DNA of 64,000 nucleotides. Origin: Ulva prolifera (Eukaryota; Chlorophyta; Ulvophyceae; Ulvales; Ulvaceae). The notes under the pieces are model-generated. The model saw only the letters and a list, made by a program, of their open reading frames with translations, had not been told where the DNA came from and searched no databases. Position numbers and translations under genes: made by a program. Positions 1 to 13,354 of this stretch are shown one piece after another (the first letter of the stretch is position 1; each line of letters starts with the position of its first letter). Where the stretch lies: assembly GCA_023078555.1 (NCBI GenBank), contig CM041198.1, positions 1,972,800 through 2,036,799 of the forward strand. The letters are read 5' to 3'.

Positions 1-120
1 ACACTGTCCCATGCTCTCGTCGCGCCAGGCCAGCACTGTGCGTTGGCTGTACCCTGGCTGCTCTCCGTCACGTATGTGCACACAGCGCACTGGTGGACAC
101 CCCGACGCCGATGCATGCAG

Positions 121-3100
121 CTCTCGGCAGCTACCCGCGGCGCGCGATGAACAACGCGTACATGCTCGTGTACATCCGCGAGAGCGACTGGGAGTCGGTG
201 ATGGCGCCGACGACGGGCGAGGAGGTGGAGCTCGCGGTGCGGGAGCAGCTCAAGGCGGAGCTCGCGGCGAAGGAGGCGAAGCGGCGGGAGCGCATGCAGG
301 CGCACCGCTACGTCACCTTCAAGGTCATCACGGAGGACCTCGTGCGCGGCCACGTGCGCCTCCCCCCTCGCGGCGCCAGAGTGATGTCGTGATGCCGTGT
401 CTTTCACAGTCATTTCGCAGGCACCGATCGCCCTCCGGACAGGCGTCTGTATACCGTACTAAATCACGTCCATCGACACGTATCGTTGAACGCTGGCTTT
501 TCTAGGTACCCAGCTAGGTATGTATAATTAGTCGTTTTTGAGGTGACTGGCCCAACAAAAATTAGATTTACTTGACCTAGACCCCATGCAACGCTGCCCC
601 TTTTGTCGATGGACTTAATCTAGTACGGTAATACGTACTGCAGTGTTCCGGGTGCGTTGGGTGCGCGGACAGGGGCCCCTTGGTCCGCGTGCTCAGCTGT
701 GTGATCGCTTTTGCGTCGTGCACAGCTACCTCTGCGTTGAAGCGATGCTTCATTGCCGTGGTCAGGTCATGCACCGGGCTGTGGCTACCGGCTCGACTGC
801 CATATCAATGATTGCTGTGGGGCGGGGGGGTGTGGACGGCGCAGGAGGCGTCCTCGCTACGGAGGATGTTAGGTGCTGCGCTGTGGACACACTTAGCTTG
901 GCCACGACTGAGTCCAGAGAGACTGTGGTGCTGTCGACGATCTGTGCGGACTCTGATGAAGGAGCATTGATGATAGCCCCACCAAGAGTATCTATTTCGG
1001 GTGGTCTGCCGTGATATGCTGTTGGCCATGCTTCAGTCAATGGCCAAAGCTGCACACCACCAACATCGCTGAGTCTATAGACCACGCTCTTGTGGTTTGG
1101 TTTGAGGTCTCAGTGTGGCGATTCGTTGACAGCGCTCGCGGCGGTGCAGGTGGAGAAGGAGGCGTTCCAGCTGCTCGACCTGGGCGAGCTGCCGGAGGAG
1201 AACACCCTCAAGCTCGAGAAGACGGCGACGTGGGCCGAGGCGATGGAATGCATCGCCGCCGTCTCCGGGGTGGCCCCCGCCAAGCAGCTGTACTGGCAGT
1301 GGCAGTTGCGGGACAATGGCTCGCACCGCCCCGCCAGCGTCATCGACCCGCATGTTCGCCCCCCCCCCCTTTGGCTGTGCCAAGCTGATGCACATGTAGT
1401 TGCTGGTGCCAGATATGGAGATCCAGCCAGCAGATTGCCGTGGAAAGGGTACTGTAGCCTGTGTATCTGTGTGTCTGATCGAGCGTGTTGCACAGGGATG
1501 CTCTGTTGCGACTCTGGCTTTTTGGCTGTGCAATTGCCCGAGCTCCTGTTGTGTGGCGCCTTGTTTGTGCCACCTGTACGCTCGTTTGTCAGCACATGGC
1601 GTCACGGGCAGCACTGGGTCCAGTTGCATGCCGTACATGCATGTGCAAACGTCCAATTTACCCCCCCACCGACGTGTTGCTCCTGGCTACTTCTGTGGCT
1701 CGACGGCATCGTTGCTGCAATTATTCGTAGGGCCATCACCTCAACTTCAGTGTGGCAAACAGGAGGTATGTGCTGGCCCTGGCCGGCCTAGGGACCCAAA
1801 ACAGCGACCCAAACCGTGCCGCCGCAGCAGCATGCTGACACGCAGTCAGTTCCCGTGAGGCCCACGCCCACCGCCCCAATGCAGGAGCTTGCCGGCGAAG
1901 CGATCAAGTACAAGCACCGGCAGCTCATTGCGCCGCAGCACGGCCCCCGCAGCCGCGGCACACTCAGCAGCATGACGGACCCGATCGTCATCTTCGTGCG
2001 TGAGTGCTCCGTCGCGGTGCGGCAGGCGATCGCGCGCGAGCCGCAGCAGGCGCCACGCCTCGTGTTCCTCAAGGAGTACGTCCCCGCCGCGCGCCGGCTG
2101 CGGCTGCACGGCTCGGTGCTGCTCGAGCCGAGCACGCCGGTGGAGGCACTTCTGTCCGAATCGTTTGGCAGCGGCGCAGAGGACGGCGAACCGCCGCGCT
2201 TCCTGGCCTGGGCGGAGGTGCGCGCAGCGCCCCGCTTCCCCCCTCTTTTCGCCTCAGTGCGTTGGCTGCCGTTCGTGCCGTCTGTTCGCCCTGTGCCTGT
2301 CCTCTCCTTTTGCGGATGTCGCTCGCATCTGCAGGGCCACGCTTCGCCTGTGGCCGTGGCCATGCATGCATGGTGGTAGTTGGCAATCCAGCCACGCCGC
2401 GGGACGAGGCGTACGTACGGGCGATGGCGGGGCGGGAGGACCTCGTTGCGCGTCCGGGGGCCCCTTGGTGCGGCCGGGCAGCGGCCCAAACAATTGCCTG
2501 TACGTATGCTTTGCTCTCCCATGGGTTTTGCGGAAGCCTGCGTCGAGCTTCGGTGGTCGTATGCATGCAGGTCCGAACAGACACAGAACTCGAACTGGCA
2601 GAGATCGACACCGTGCAGCCGATCGACCGGGCACTCGCGGGGATGCATGGGGACATCGTCATTGCGCAGTGCTACACTGGGGCAGCCCCGCAGCCGCGCC
2701 GTGCCGCTGCCTCTCCGCACCCCGAACCCCGGATCATGTCCTCACCCGGCGACATTGCGCGGCAAGCCGCAGAGGTCGGCAAGGCTGCGGCGCGGGACTC
2801 CTTGGCCGGGGGGGGCGCAGGGTCGCCCACGAAGTTGGTGGCCGGGTCGGACGCGGACATGCGCGACGACGTAGCGGTGGCCGGGGGGGCTGCGGAGGAC
2901 GCGGTGGACGAGTCAGCGGAGGGCGGGAGTGTTTTTCACACCGCAGTTGATTTCCTCATGCACCTGCACTCGCTGCGCCGCATCACGTGCAGCCCGCTGC
3001 CGGGGTCGCAGGCACGCGCGGCCACGAGCGCGGCGGGTGAGGGCGACTCGGCGGCGGCTCCGCAGCCGCTGCCGCGGGTGGAGATCGAGGTGCTGAAGCA

Positions 3101-5783
3101 CGCGTCGTACGCGGACGTGGTGGTTGCGCTATCGGACAAGCTGCGGTCTCACGGCGTGCACGGGTGCGCCGCAGCTTGCGTGTTTACACCTGTAGCCACA
3201 CTCGCTCACGCTTCACTGTCTGTCCTACCACCAGTCCGTTGACACCTGCTGGTTGCTCTGCGCGTGTGTGCATTGCAGCCGCTTGGCGCTGTGTGCATGC
3301 ATGTGGTGTCAGCGCGCTGGCTGCACTCACCCTAGAGTGCAGCCCAGCTTGAGCACTACCCAGCCAGCGACCTGCTCAGCCCCGCACTGACGTGAACATG
3401 TCCGCACGATCAGACATGCCACGTGCACCATCACACCCATTTTACCCATTCTTCAGCCCCCAGCCTCCACAGGTCCACGAATAGAGTCACGCTCACGATC
3501 AAATTCTTCCAGCGCCGACCTGCGATCGGTCGAGGTTCTGTCACACTCGACCCGCAGACTTCGAACCGGTTTGTTCCGACGGACCCGCATGCTCCACCGT
3601 TCGTCTCCAGACTCTTGTGGCCGCTGCTGCTCCCCCACTGCTTTGCACCTCCTCTGAAATCCTGGTCGCGTGTCACCGTGTCGCGTGCGTGGCTACAGGG
3701 ACCCCGGAGTCCTCCGCCTGACGACGCACAACACGTACACCAGCATGCCGCTGCGCTTCGCCATCCCGAGCGGCCGCGACTTCCTCACCAAGCCCCTCTC
3801 GCACTCACACCCCCTGCAGCTCTACTATGAGGTCCTCGACATGCCGCTCGAGGAGGTCGAGAAGCTCAAGTCGCTGCGGGTGCGGCAGGTCAAGGCGAAC
3901 ACGGAGGTTGTGCGCAACCTCATGATCCGCCTGCCGCCGACGGCAACTGTCCGGGACCTCCTCGACAAGGTGCGTTGCCTCCCCCCCTCTGACGTCCCGT
4001 TAAACGCACCTGATGCGCTGATGTCCATCTGGCGTGTGGCCATGCACCTTTTGCGTGCCTGTGTGTTGTCCTGTGTCTTGGATGCCGTTGCGTGGGTAGC
4101 ACGCCTGGCTGTGCTCTGTGCTCCGGCTCATGCAGTGGCTTGCTTGTGCGTGCACATCGCGGCCATGTGCATGGCGCCACGCGTCCGCGCCCTACAGCCT
4201 GCACCCCCCCGCCTAGTTTATAGCGCTGATCCATGTTTCATCCAATGCTGTTCCGCGACTGCCAGATGAATCACTCCCTCCGCATGACTCAAGTCACCGC
4301 AGTCGAATCAGGGAGATCTGGAGGCCATGCAAACACGTCATCACGTCTGACGTGTACGAACTGCGCATCAGCAACGGGTTATTTGCAGGTGCTACAGCAG
4401 TCCGCGGCGGGCTACGCCGAGTCGGGCCGCGTGCGCGCCCTCAAGATCTACCAGGAGCGCATCTTCGACGTGTGCGCCGAGGACGCCCCGATCGCCGACA
4501 TCGACACCGCGTACTGGCAGCTGCGCGTCGAGCCGGTGCCCCCGGACGACGTGGAGGCGGAGGCGCGGTGCGCGGCCGCGGGCGTCGCGCCGGTGCTGGC
4601 GCTGTTTGCGCACTCCAAGCCGGTCGAGGGCGCGGTGGACGGGCAGCTGGAGGACTACGGCGATCCGCTCGCGCTGCTGCTGCACCCGGACGACACGCTT
4701 GGGCAAGCCCGCGACCGGTGCGCCGCCGCCGTTGTGCGCGAATGTCCTTTATAGGAAACATAGCATTGTTGTAGCATCGTTTGTTGTGTCCTTTTTCTCC
4801 GGGTCCGTCTGCGCTGTCCTGATAAGGGCCGCCGAGGCCTTCGTGCTGTGCATGGAGTTGGTCGCCAGTACCATTTTTTCCTACTCTTCTTTGCTTTGGT
4901 TGTTTTTACGCCGATTGCGTTGAGAAGGGGTTCATGGTGGCCATTTGAGTTGTCAAAACGCCGCGACAGGTCAGTCCGGTGGAGCCATCGCTGCTGTGCT
5001 GTCTGTAGAAACAGTTCAGGCGTGCACTAAGGGCCAGTTCAAGCTCAGCACGGGCCGTCTGGACTGGAGCTCGCTTGCCCGCAGAGCTGCCGATGATTGC
5101 TCACATCATATGCTGTGGGCACATGCTGGCGACGGGTCAGGTGGAGCCGCGTCTGTGCGAATGCACCTGCGTCTGTGCCATGAACCCTGCTGCTGCCGCT
5201 GCCATGCACCCTCACTGTCGTCGCTCTCCGTTGGGCTTTGGACTGCTGCGGCCGCTTAGGCTGATTGAGCCTGTGTAGCCATCGAGTGCTTGTGTCTGAG
5301 CGGTACAGAAGCACGCTACGTGGTCCCGGCATTTCGGAATTGTCAACATGCTCTTCAGGATACAGCTCAGTAAATCCAGATTGACTGTACTTTAATGCTG
5401 TGGTGCAGGATACGGCAGCGTGTCTGAGCGGTACAGAAGCACGCTACGTGGTCCCGGCATTTCGGAATTGTCAACATGCTCTTCAGGATACAGCTCAGTA
5501 AATCCAGATTGACTGTACTTTAATGCTGTGGTGCAGGATACGGCAGCGTTTGAAGGCTGAGGGCATCGAGGAGTGGCAATGGGCGGTGCACCTCTCGCGG
5601 CCGGTGCCTCTCACGGACATGGAGGCCAAGGTGGCGGACAGCCTGAGCCGCGCCGCGAGCAACCAGTCCAAGTTCGAGCACATGCCGTATGTCAGCATGA
5701 TCCACGAGCAGAAGGGGTACGCGGCACGGGCGCCGCGGCACGAGAGCCGCTGGGGGCAAGAGGCGCAGATCAACATCAGCTGA
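121..5783 (+). CDS. USP7: USP7/UBP12-type ubiquitin C-terminal hydrolase, C-terminal part (5' end outside window)
   Basis: Seven exons are read as 121-353, 1150-1338, 1846-2217 (or from 1885), 2571-3163, 3699-3969, 4389-4717 and 5537-5783; all junctions keep frame and it stops at TGA 5781-5783. The first exon has NNAYMLVYIRES, the end of the USP catalytic domain of this family. Later exons follow the family's ubiquitin-like (HUBL/ICP0-binding) repeats: LVFLKEYVPAARRL, MHGDIVIAQ, DPGVLRLTTHN, LQLYYEVLDMPLEEVEKLKS, then the C-terminal tail. LRLTTHN and YYEVLDMPL match plant UBP12/13 better than animal USP7. Family role: removes ubiquitin from nuclear substrates; the C-terminal domains activate the catalytic domain and bind partners. 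The catalytic Cys/His boxes lie upstream of the window, so activity cannot be judged. Exon 4 has a long Gly/Ala-rich insertion. The last acceptor lies in a 128-bp tandem repeat. Confidence 0.9.
5322..5394 (+). repeat. R72 dispersed repeat, copy 1
   Basis: Member of a family of about 72 bp named R72 here. In this orientation it begins GGTCCCGG, then ATTTCGGAATTGTCAA, then CTTCAGGATACAGCTCAGT, and ends near TGACTGTACTTTA. It lies in the last intron of the USP7-like gene, about 13 bases before a duplicated acceptor. Confidence 0.85.
5450..5522 (+). repeat. R72 dispersed repeat, copy 2 (within the tandem duplication)
   Basis: Identical to the copy at 5322-5394 because the whole 128-bp unit is duplicated. 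Confidence 0.85.
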
Positions 5784-7461
5784 GGGGGGTCCTGTTGAGC
5801 GGGCCAGCGTGCAACAACAGGCCGGTGGGTGGAGCCGGGCCGCATCTGAGGGCCGAGATTACACTGTGTTTGCGGGTTCGCGGCGGTTTGCGTGAAGTTG
5901 TGGTCTGGCACGGCAGCTGCTGTCTCTGCTGGTTGAGGTGATGGATCGCCGGGCGTGTGACAGGGCAGGCTGTGAGGTTGTCTTGCTGGTAAGGTGCACG
6001 CAGCTTGGGTTGCGCCCAGACCGGGGCAGGCAGTTGTGGGTTTCGGTGTGTGGGCGGCTTGACGAAGAGTCTCCTGCAGGGTGGTTGTCGAGGCAGGCGG
6101 GCGGGCGTGTATTGTCTGGTTCATGACGCGGGCAGTGAACAAGTGCAATTTGATGAGCGCGAGACGGGTGTGTGTCGCCGCATACGCTGCAGACGAACAC
6201 AGCAGGCATGGTGGACAGTGTGCACCGTTGAGCGCTTTTGTGGTGTGAAGGAGTGGCATCTGCACTTCATGGATGTGCAGCACATGCACGTCTGAAGCTG
6301 TTTGCTGGCATGCGTCTGCGTCGAGTCAACTTGGATTGCTCCGACCTCCACCAAGAGCACCTTAAGACGTTGCGTGTTGACTTGCTGTGCTCGCTGCACA
6401 AGATGGGATGGTGCAGGACTCCAATGCGTGAGGGTACCCTGGGGGAGTGAGTACAAAAGTGTAACCATGGTCGGTGGCGTAGTGAAACAACTGGTCAGCA
6501 GCCCCAGCCCATCATCTGAACAAAGTTTAGGTCCACACCGAATTGCAGCTGCAAGTACCGGCCCACAAGCTTCGTATGGGGCTCCAACAGTCGGTTCGAA
6601 TCACATTAGCTGTCCATGCGTCAGCATCCATGCATCATGCCGCACGCCGAAACTCCGCTCAATCGCACAGAGCGCAGAAATATTCAGCTCGGCGCGGGAT
6701 CAGCTGCGATAGATTTCACGGAAATGACTGCTGCCTTAGTTGAGATCTGGAGATGCGTCTGTAACTTTTCGCGTAACGAATGAGCGATCAGACAGCATGC
6801 GCACGGATGAGAGATGAATTGATGGGATCACGGGAATTGGGGATGCGAGGTGATAAATGTGCTGATTGACAGGACATGAAACACATATGCTGGTGGTGTT
6901 GGCAGAGGCTGCACATGCCAGAACCGACATTGCTGCGGCCCCACAACCGCCTGAAATTATCAGACAAGTGCAGTGGGCGCAATCGTGGCGGGCATGAGTG
7001 CCCAGCAGTTTCTTGCTGAGGCTCAACAGGCCATTTTGGACCTCACCTTTGGCACAAACACACAAAACATGCCTCGACTTCAAGGCTCCAGCCTTTCACA
7101 GTCACAAATCAACCGTATTGGCTGCCACTTTTTGCCGCCAGGTGGCCATGTATCTCACACAGTAATCAATCACTCTCTCTCAAAGTCGGCCTTCACACGG
7201 CTAATGTAATTCAGAGGGACAGCCAAGACGGAGAGCAAGGGCGAACAGCGCTCAGGCAGGTTCGAGATTTCGGGGGTTTCTGCCTCCTCAATTGTCCCTC
7301 GACACAGAACGGTGCGTGAGAGGTGCACGAATCGCTGTTTTACTCGCTAGATACACCAAACTATGAGAGCGTCGGCAGTAGAGTGCCTTAGTCCTCGCAG
7401 GCCAATTTACACTGTCCTGTGATTTGTGGATTGCGCAGGTCGACTCCGTTGCTGACAATCC
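5784..7461. other. intergenic, no gene seen
   Basis: 1.7 kb between the USP7-like stop and the AGXT2-like start. Open frames here are short or lack homology and splice logic. The last few hundred bases should hold the AGXT2-like promoter, but I see no clear TATA box. Confidence 0.5.
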
Positions 7462-10400
7462 TTGCCTGTGCGGCCTGAAATGTATGGTGCAGTGAGACGT
7501 TTAGCATATGGCTGTATAGACAGCTGCGTGGGATCTGCACGGCTGACGCAATGTGGCTTGTCCTCTTGCCAGGCTCGACCTGCGAGCAGTGTGACAATGC
7601 CGGACTTCGACTTCACACCTCCACCATACACAGGGCCATCCCGAGAGGAAGTGATGAATATGCGAAAGACGTATGTCAACCCAGGTCAGTCGCTCTGTTC
7701 AGCAGCTTTCTGCTGAGACCCCGTGTTCCTTGACACTTTGAACGAGCCCTCCACAAGTGACAAGCCCGGTCGACTAATGCATGCAGGAATCTTCCATCAC
7801 TTCAAGAAACCCGTAATGCTAGTTGATGGCAAGATGCAGTACCTCTTTGATGAAACAGGCCGCAGATATCTGGATGTGCGATTCGTGCTGTCTTGGCGCT
7901 GCGTATGCGCATTCAACACCGGCGATCTGACATGGCAATCAGATGTTGATTTACCTGCACAAGTAGCGCCACTGAGAACATGCGCAACGTGCAAGCGTGT
8001 TTCCTCGCATGTCTTCGTATTACGGAATGCTGCGCACGCCTCGTCAGCCTTCCGAACAGCACCAGCTCCAGTCGCTTGCATGCTTTGCACGCCTCGGTGA
8101 AATTTGCACCAAAACAAGTGCATCAAATCAGCGACTTGTACCGTGACTCTGTGAGTGCAGGCCTTTGCTGGAATCGTGACAGTCTCAGTGGGTCACTGCC
8201 ATCCGACCGTCAACAAGGCTATCCATGACCAAGTGGACCGGCTGCAGCATGTCACCACAATATACCTGCACCACCACCTTCCGCAGTTTGCGAAGGAGCT
8301 CACAGACCGCATGCCTGGCAACCTCAAGGTGCTCCTTCTTCCCAGGCATCGCTGCAGGTTTGCACTGTCATGCCGTGTCAGCTCCTTGACACAATTGAGC
8401 CGCGCATGCACGGGCACGCACATGCATGGTGGTGCCCCGCGTTACAGACAACTGTGAATGTTGCACTCGTGTGTCCTTCAGCTCCTCTATACAACATCAT
8501 GCTACAGTTCAAGCGCAGCAATGCCTGTGTGTCCTGAATGCCGTGTGCGCACTCGGTGGAGTGTGTCTGATTCAAACAACTTCAATCACTGCTGTATCTC
8601 TGACCCTGCGCAGCTGCGGCACACAGCTGGCGCAGCTGTGAACCTGCAGTGATCAGCTGTGATCGACCTTCATTGTCCCGTGCACTTCCATGCGTTATCT
8701 TGGTCTCTCATGTCAGGCCCCCCCACTGTCTGGACCAGTGGCCATGCACGCCACTCTGCTGGTCCATCGCGAAGCAAGAATGCAATCGCTCCCGCCAAAG
8801 CGTCATCTGAGAACCGACTCGCGCCCCGCACACCCTGTCAGCATCGACCTGGAGTCATTGTCATGCAGCATCACTCATCCGTGGCCGTGCATGTTGTGCC
8901 CAGGTGTCGAACCACATAATGAAACATCGTATCCTCGTGTCACACCCGCAGCGCCCGTGCCGCTCGCAGGTGGCGTACTTTGTGAACTCTGGCAGCGAGG
9001 CAAACGACCTCGCGCTGCTGATGGCCCGCACGTACAGCGGCCACCGCGACGTCGTCTGCCTCCGCAACGCGTACCACGGCGTCAGCCTCGGCACCATGGC
9101 CACCTGTGGCCACTCGAGCTGGCGCCACGACGTCGGCACGTCGGGTGTGTTGCACACGCTCAACCCTGACCCGTACCGCGGCGCGTTTGGCGGCGATGCC
9201 GCGGCGTACGCCCACGACGTCGAGGACCTCCTGCGGTGCGGGCCCCGGCCTGAATGGCCCAGCTGCGGCTGACCCGCTGTATGGCATGCCGTCATTTGTG
9301 CCGTACGGCAACGGTCATTGGCATGGCAGGCTTGCACAACATGCTGCGGACCTCCTACAGCTCGCCGTTCTGTGCACTTGCCTGATTTTGTGTCTATCCA
9401 CGCGCGGCCCCCTGCGTCCACCCCGTCGGGCGAACATCGCGCGCCGTGGAGGCGTTCCGGCGTGGCGCCCTGCTGCGTGTTCATGTCAGTACTGATGAAC
9501 GTTTAACCAGCCTCTGTTGGCTGGCGGCTCGTGCGCAGCTCAATGCGGGCGACTGCCGACTGCCGCGTGCAGGCCAGCACCATGGCTCGCACCATCTGCT
9601 GGTGCACGATTGCTGTGACGTCCGTGCGTGGTCATCTCGGATGCTGCGGCATGCTCTGCTGTGTGCGCTGGGGCTCCTCGGAGAGGTTCTCACAGGGGTT
9701 CTCGAAGCCCTGCGGCTTACCGTATGGGGAGTGCAGGTCGGGCTCGTCCGGTCGCGTCGCTGGCTTTCTCGCCGAGACGATCCAAGGTGTCGGCGGCGCG
9801 GTGGAGCTCGCCCCCGGCTACCTGCCCAAGGTGTACGAGGTGCCGTGCCCGTCTGCCTTTGCACGCATGTGCGCCATGCATCTGCCTCCCACGACTGAGT
9901 CACATCAGGCCTGCAGTCGGGCCAGTTTCGGCATTCAGCTTATCAGTGCAGTGGCCATATGCACTTGTCGGCATGCATGAGGTCTCACCGGCCTGCTGCA
10001 GACGATCCGCGCGGCGGGGGGCTTGTGCATTGCGGACGAAGTTCAGACGGGTTTCGGGCGCACCGGTGGCCACTACTGGGGCTTTGAGCGGCAGGGCGTC
10101 GTTCCGGACATCGTGACGATGGCAAAGGGCATCGGCAACGGCGCGCCTCTGGCCGCGGTCGTCACGACGCCCGAGATCGCAGCCGTCATGACGCGCCGCA
10201 TCCACCTCAACACGTTTGGCGGCAACCCCGTCAGCTGCGCGGCCGGCCGCGCCGTGCTGCAGGTGCGCTGCGCCGTGCTGGGGTCCTCTCAATGCGTAGT
10301 TAATGGTGGGCCCACAGCCTGGCGCACACATGCCGGTGCATGTGTTGGTCTGGTGACTTTGTCATGCACACAGCCGTGCCGTGGCGAGTAGTACGAGTAC

Positions 10401-11413
10401 TTCGTGTTTCGTGCTTCGTGCACTGGGGTCGTCAGGCTGCACTGCCCCTGTGTGCGATCCCAGGCGGACGTCCGCTTGATGCATTGTCGCTCACCAGAGC
10501 GCGCACTGCGCGTGACGGCATGTGCGCTGTGGCTGCAGGTGATCGACGAGGAGGGGCTGCAGGCAAACAGCGCCACGGTCGGCGAGCACCTCCTCGCGCG
10601 CATGCATGCGCTCGCGGCGAAGCATGACATCATCGGCGACGTGCGCGGCGCCGGCCTCATGCTCGGCCTGGAGCTCGTGCGAGACCGCACCACCAAGGCA
10701 CGCCACCCGCCCCCGCCCCCGTCTGTGTGCTCACTCCGCGATGGACATGCCCATATTTCACCCTCGTCCCCGCCCCAGAGTGAATGTCGCTGTGTGAGCG
10801 GAAGCGGACATGCTGCGATGTTGCCGCTCGCAGGCCCCCGCCCAGCGTCCCTGCTACGGAGGCCCACGGCTGCCCCCCCGGGCACTGGTGCTCACAGTTC
10901 CACTCATGCCCATCGTTCACCCAGTCGAAACCCGTCTATTTGTGCTCCACCTTTTCATGCAGCATATGGCTTCGACGCCGAGAAAGCACAGCGCTGTACA
11001 CAACGCTGTGCCGGGCCCCTCCCCATGTACACCACAACCCAGAGTGGTCAATGGCCCCTTCAGGATACGGCTCTCCTTTGGCTCCTTTACCCTCCAGCCA
11101 TGTGCCACACTATAGTGCCACACTGGCGCCACCGCACAGCGCCCCCTCTCACGGCCGCCCAGCACAGTGCTTCTGCGCGTCATGCGTCTGAACTGTGTGG
11201 TGCACGCCACAACGGCGCTCGCCGCGTGTGCAGGAGCCGGCGGGCGCTGAGGTGGCGCACGTCATGGAGGAGCTGAAGGACCGGCACGCCATCCTCATCG
11301 GCAAGGGCGGCCTCCACGGCAACGTCTTCCGCATCAAGCCCCCGATGTGCTTCACCCGCGCCGACGCCGACTTTCTCATGGACGCCCTCGACGACACCCT
11401 CGCCGCCCTCTAG
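7462..11413 (+). CDS. AGXT2: class III aminotransferase, AGXT2 (alanine-glyoxylate aminotransferase 2) type
   Basis: Eight exons: 7462-7684, 7787-7875, 8161-8328, 8970-9235, 9737-9839, 10002-10262, 10539-10697 and 11234-11413. They join in frame to 482 aa, close to the family length. PLP enzyme that in known members transfers amino groups between alanine or beta-amino acids and glyoxylate or pyruvate in mitochondria. Visible motifs: NSGSEAND (phosphate binding), the acidic pair in [14 protein letters not shown], the Schiff-base lysine in [15 protein letters not shown], and [16 protein letters not shown] chose the ATG at 7462 because it adds about 45 residues rich in Arg, Ser and Ala with little acid, like a mitochondrial presequence; the ATG at 7597 would start the conserved part. 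The intron after 10697 opens with GC, not GT. The first two exons are clearly poorer in GC than the last five. AGXT2 and other class III enzymes are hard to separate by eye. Confidence 0.9.
11041..11080 (+). repeat. R72 dispersed repeat, diverged
   Basis: Shows GTGGTCAATGGCCCCTTCAG followed by GATACGGCTC, matching the R72 core. It lies in the last intron of the AGXT2-like gene. Confidence 0.6.
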
Positions 11414-13354
11414 GCCCCCTCCGCCACTTTGTGCCCCGCAGCGTGCCACGGCCGGCAGGTGTGCTCTGCTCTCCCGCCACGCTCATCGCTCCGGGCTTTT
11501 GTTGTTGTCGTGCACACGAGTCCTGCAGTCCCACCCCCGCCTCTCCGACTGTGTCCTTGAAGAACTTCTCACAACACGCACCCGGCCGACAGTAGTCTTG
11601 CGTCATGCGGCACGTCGATGCAGTGATGCCCAGTCGTTGGCGGTTGGCCGCCGAGGGTCTCGGGGTGGTCTTTCAAGGCGCGTTGTGACGGAGGCCTGTG
11701 CGTGCTGTGCGTGCTGCGGCGTGCTGGGTGTGCGGTGTGATCCTGTGACGTCCGCCTCGTCTGGGTGTGCAGGATTTGTGCCTCTGTCTGCGTCCCTGCG
11801 ATTATCTTGCCGAATTACAGGCGCGAGTGTGCAGAACGTAACCATGCGTAAGTGCTTGGGATATGTGCATTTTTTTCTGTTGTTATAATCAATTTTAAAT
11901 ATTTCCTTGTTGTTCTCTTTAAATGCTGTTCGTGTGGTGGCATAAGGGATTGTGTAGGAATCACGGATGTTTGTGCTCTGTGTGCCGATTTAGCATATGC
12001 ATGCTGAGCTAGGCATGGAAGCGCGGGACCTGCAGGGCTGTGTGCTGCTGTGTGGCTGTGTCTCCATGTGAGGACACATGCGATCCGGATTTCATGCGAT
12101 TACACGACAGACGAGGTGTACCCCACCACACTTACTGCCCTGGTGAGGCTGGCATTGTTGCGTGGGGGTAATGGCTATGTCTGCGTGCACTCTCATGCTG
12201 GACATGGTGCTTGTGCACGTGCACATCACAGCGCTCTGCATGCATTCTCCACGCTCAAGTCGTCTGTATCGGGACTGCGCTGGCCTCCGCGCCTTGGCCA
12301 GCAGCGCTGACTCCGGTCGACTTGAGCCCACACCACGCACGCTTCTCCACAGCCAGTCGAGTGCGATGGCCTGCTGTTCACCCTGAGGTCGCGATGTCAC
12401 GCGTACACCTGCAAAGCAGCCATGTCTCGACCTCCCCCCCCCCGCCATATTTTTCCCCCGCCCCCCTCCCTGGCGCTCCCTCGCATCGTCCCTGTGTAGC
12501 CCACTGAGGGGGCCCGCAATGTGCAGCTGGCCATACTGGACCGCAGCGCGCCGCGCAGACCGCGACCACCGGGTGTACCTGGTGGGGGGCATGCATTCGG
12601 CTTCAACCATGCATCAGGCGGCACCGAGGCCTCCCCTCCCCAAGCATGGCCACGCGTGCAGTCCCCAACAATTCTGAATGGTGTGCTGTGTCGGCGCGAG
12701 GCCCCAGCGGCCGCCGCCTCTCAGGGCCCAGCCCTGCCGCACGATTCGAAGCGGCGCCGGTCGCAGGTCGCTGGTCGCTGAGGCCTCGTGGTGATCCGCG
12801 TGGTGCATGCTGCGGCTTCCCAGGCGGCAGGTGCGCGCTACTCATGCGTGCTGGACGGTCCCTCCGGCAGGTCGAGGCGACGGGACAGGCGGACAAGGGG
12901 GACTTACTGTGTGGATGGGTGTAAAAGAGCCGCCCGTGCGCCATGCAAAGCACACTGGCATATTGCGCCAGATCAGGCACCTGTGGCCACAGTGATCCCT
13001 TTGTGGCCTGGAGTTGGATGTCCGTATAAGCTCGTTCGGTGTGTACCTCATGGTGTGTGATGCGGCGTCCGCCTCATGTTTTGTTTCAGTAACGAACCAG
13101 TATCACGTCAGGATGGGTGAGCGAGGGAGCCTCGCACCCGAGTCAGAGGGGCTTAACCCAGATGGATCCAGATGTATGTATGGAGAGTCGTACATAGTTC
13201 GTGAGGTAGTGCGGGCCAAGGGCCCTGCAGCGGAGATGTCACTGCCCACAGCGGTGACATGTTGCGGTCTGTGAGGACAACTGCTTCTAATCTCGAGCTC
13301 TGCAATGGTACTGGTACACCGTGTGCTAGCTAACAGCTGTTCACACGTTGTGCT

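Larger units (their letters stand above)
5292..5548. repeat. 128-bp perfect tandem duplication covering a 3' splice site
   Basis: Two adjacent copies (about 5292-5419 and 5420-5547) read identically. Each contains one R72 repeat and ends with the acceptor GTGGTGCAG followed by the first coding bases of the last USP7-like exon. Only the second copy leads into the real exon at 5537. Splicing to the first acceptor (exon start 5409) would meet an in-frame TGA within about seven codons. Confidence 0.92.

Noticed and set aside
1788..2720. 310-codon minus-strand open frame
   Set aside because: Overlaps well-supported USP7-like exons on the plus strand.
6585..6605. tRNA T-loop-like GGTTCGAATC
   Set aside because: No matching D-arm, anticodon arm or acceptor stem can be folded around it.
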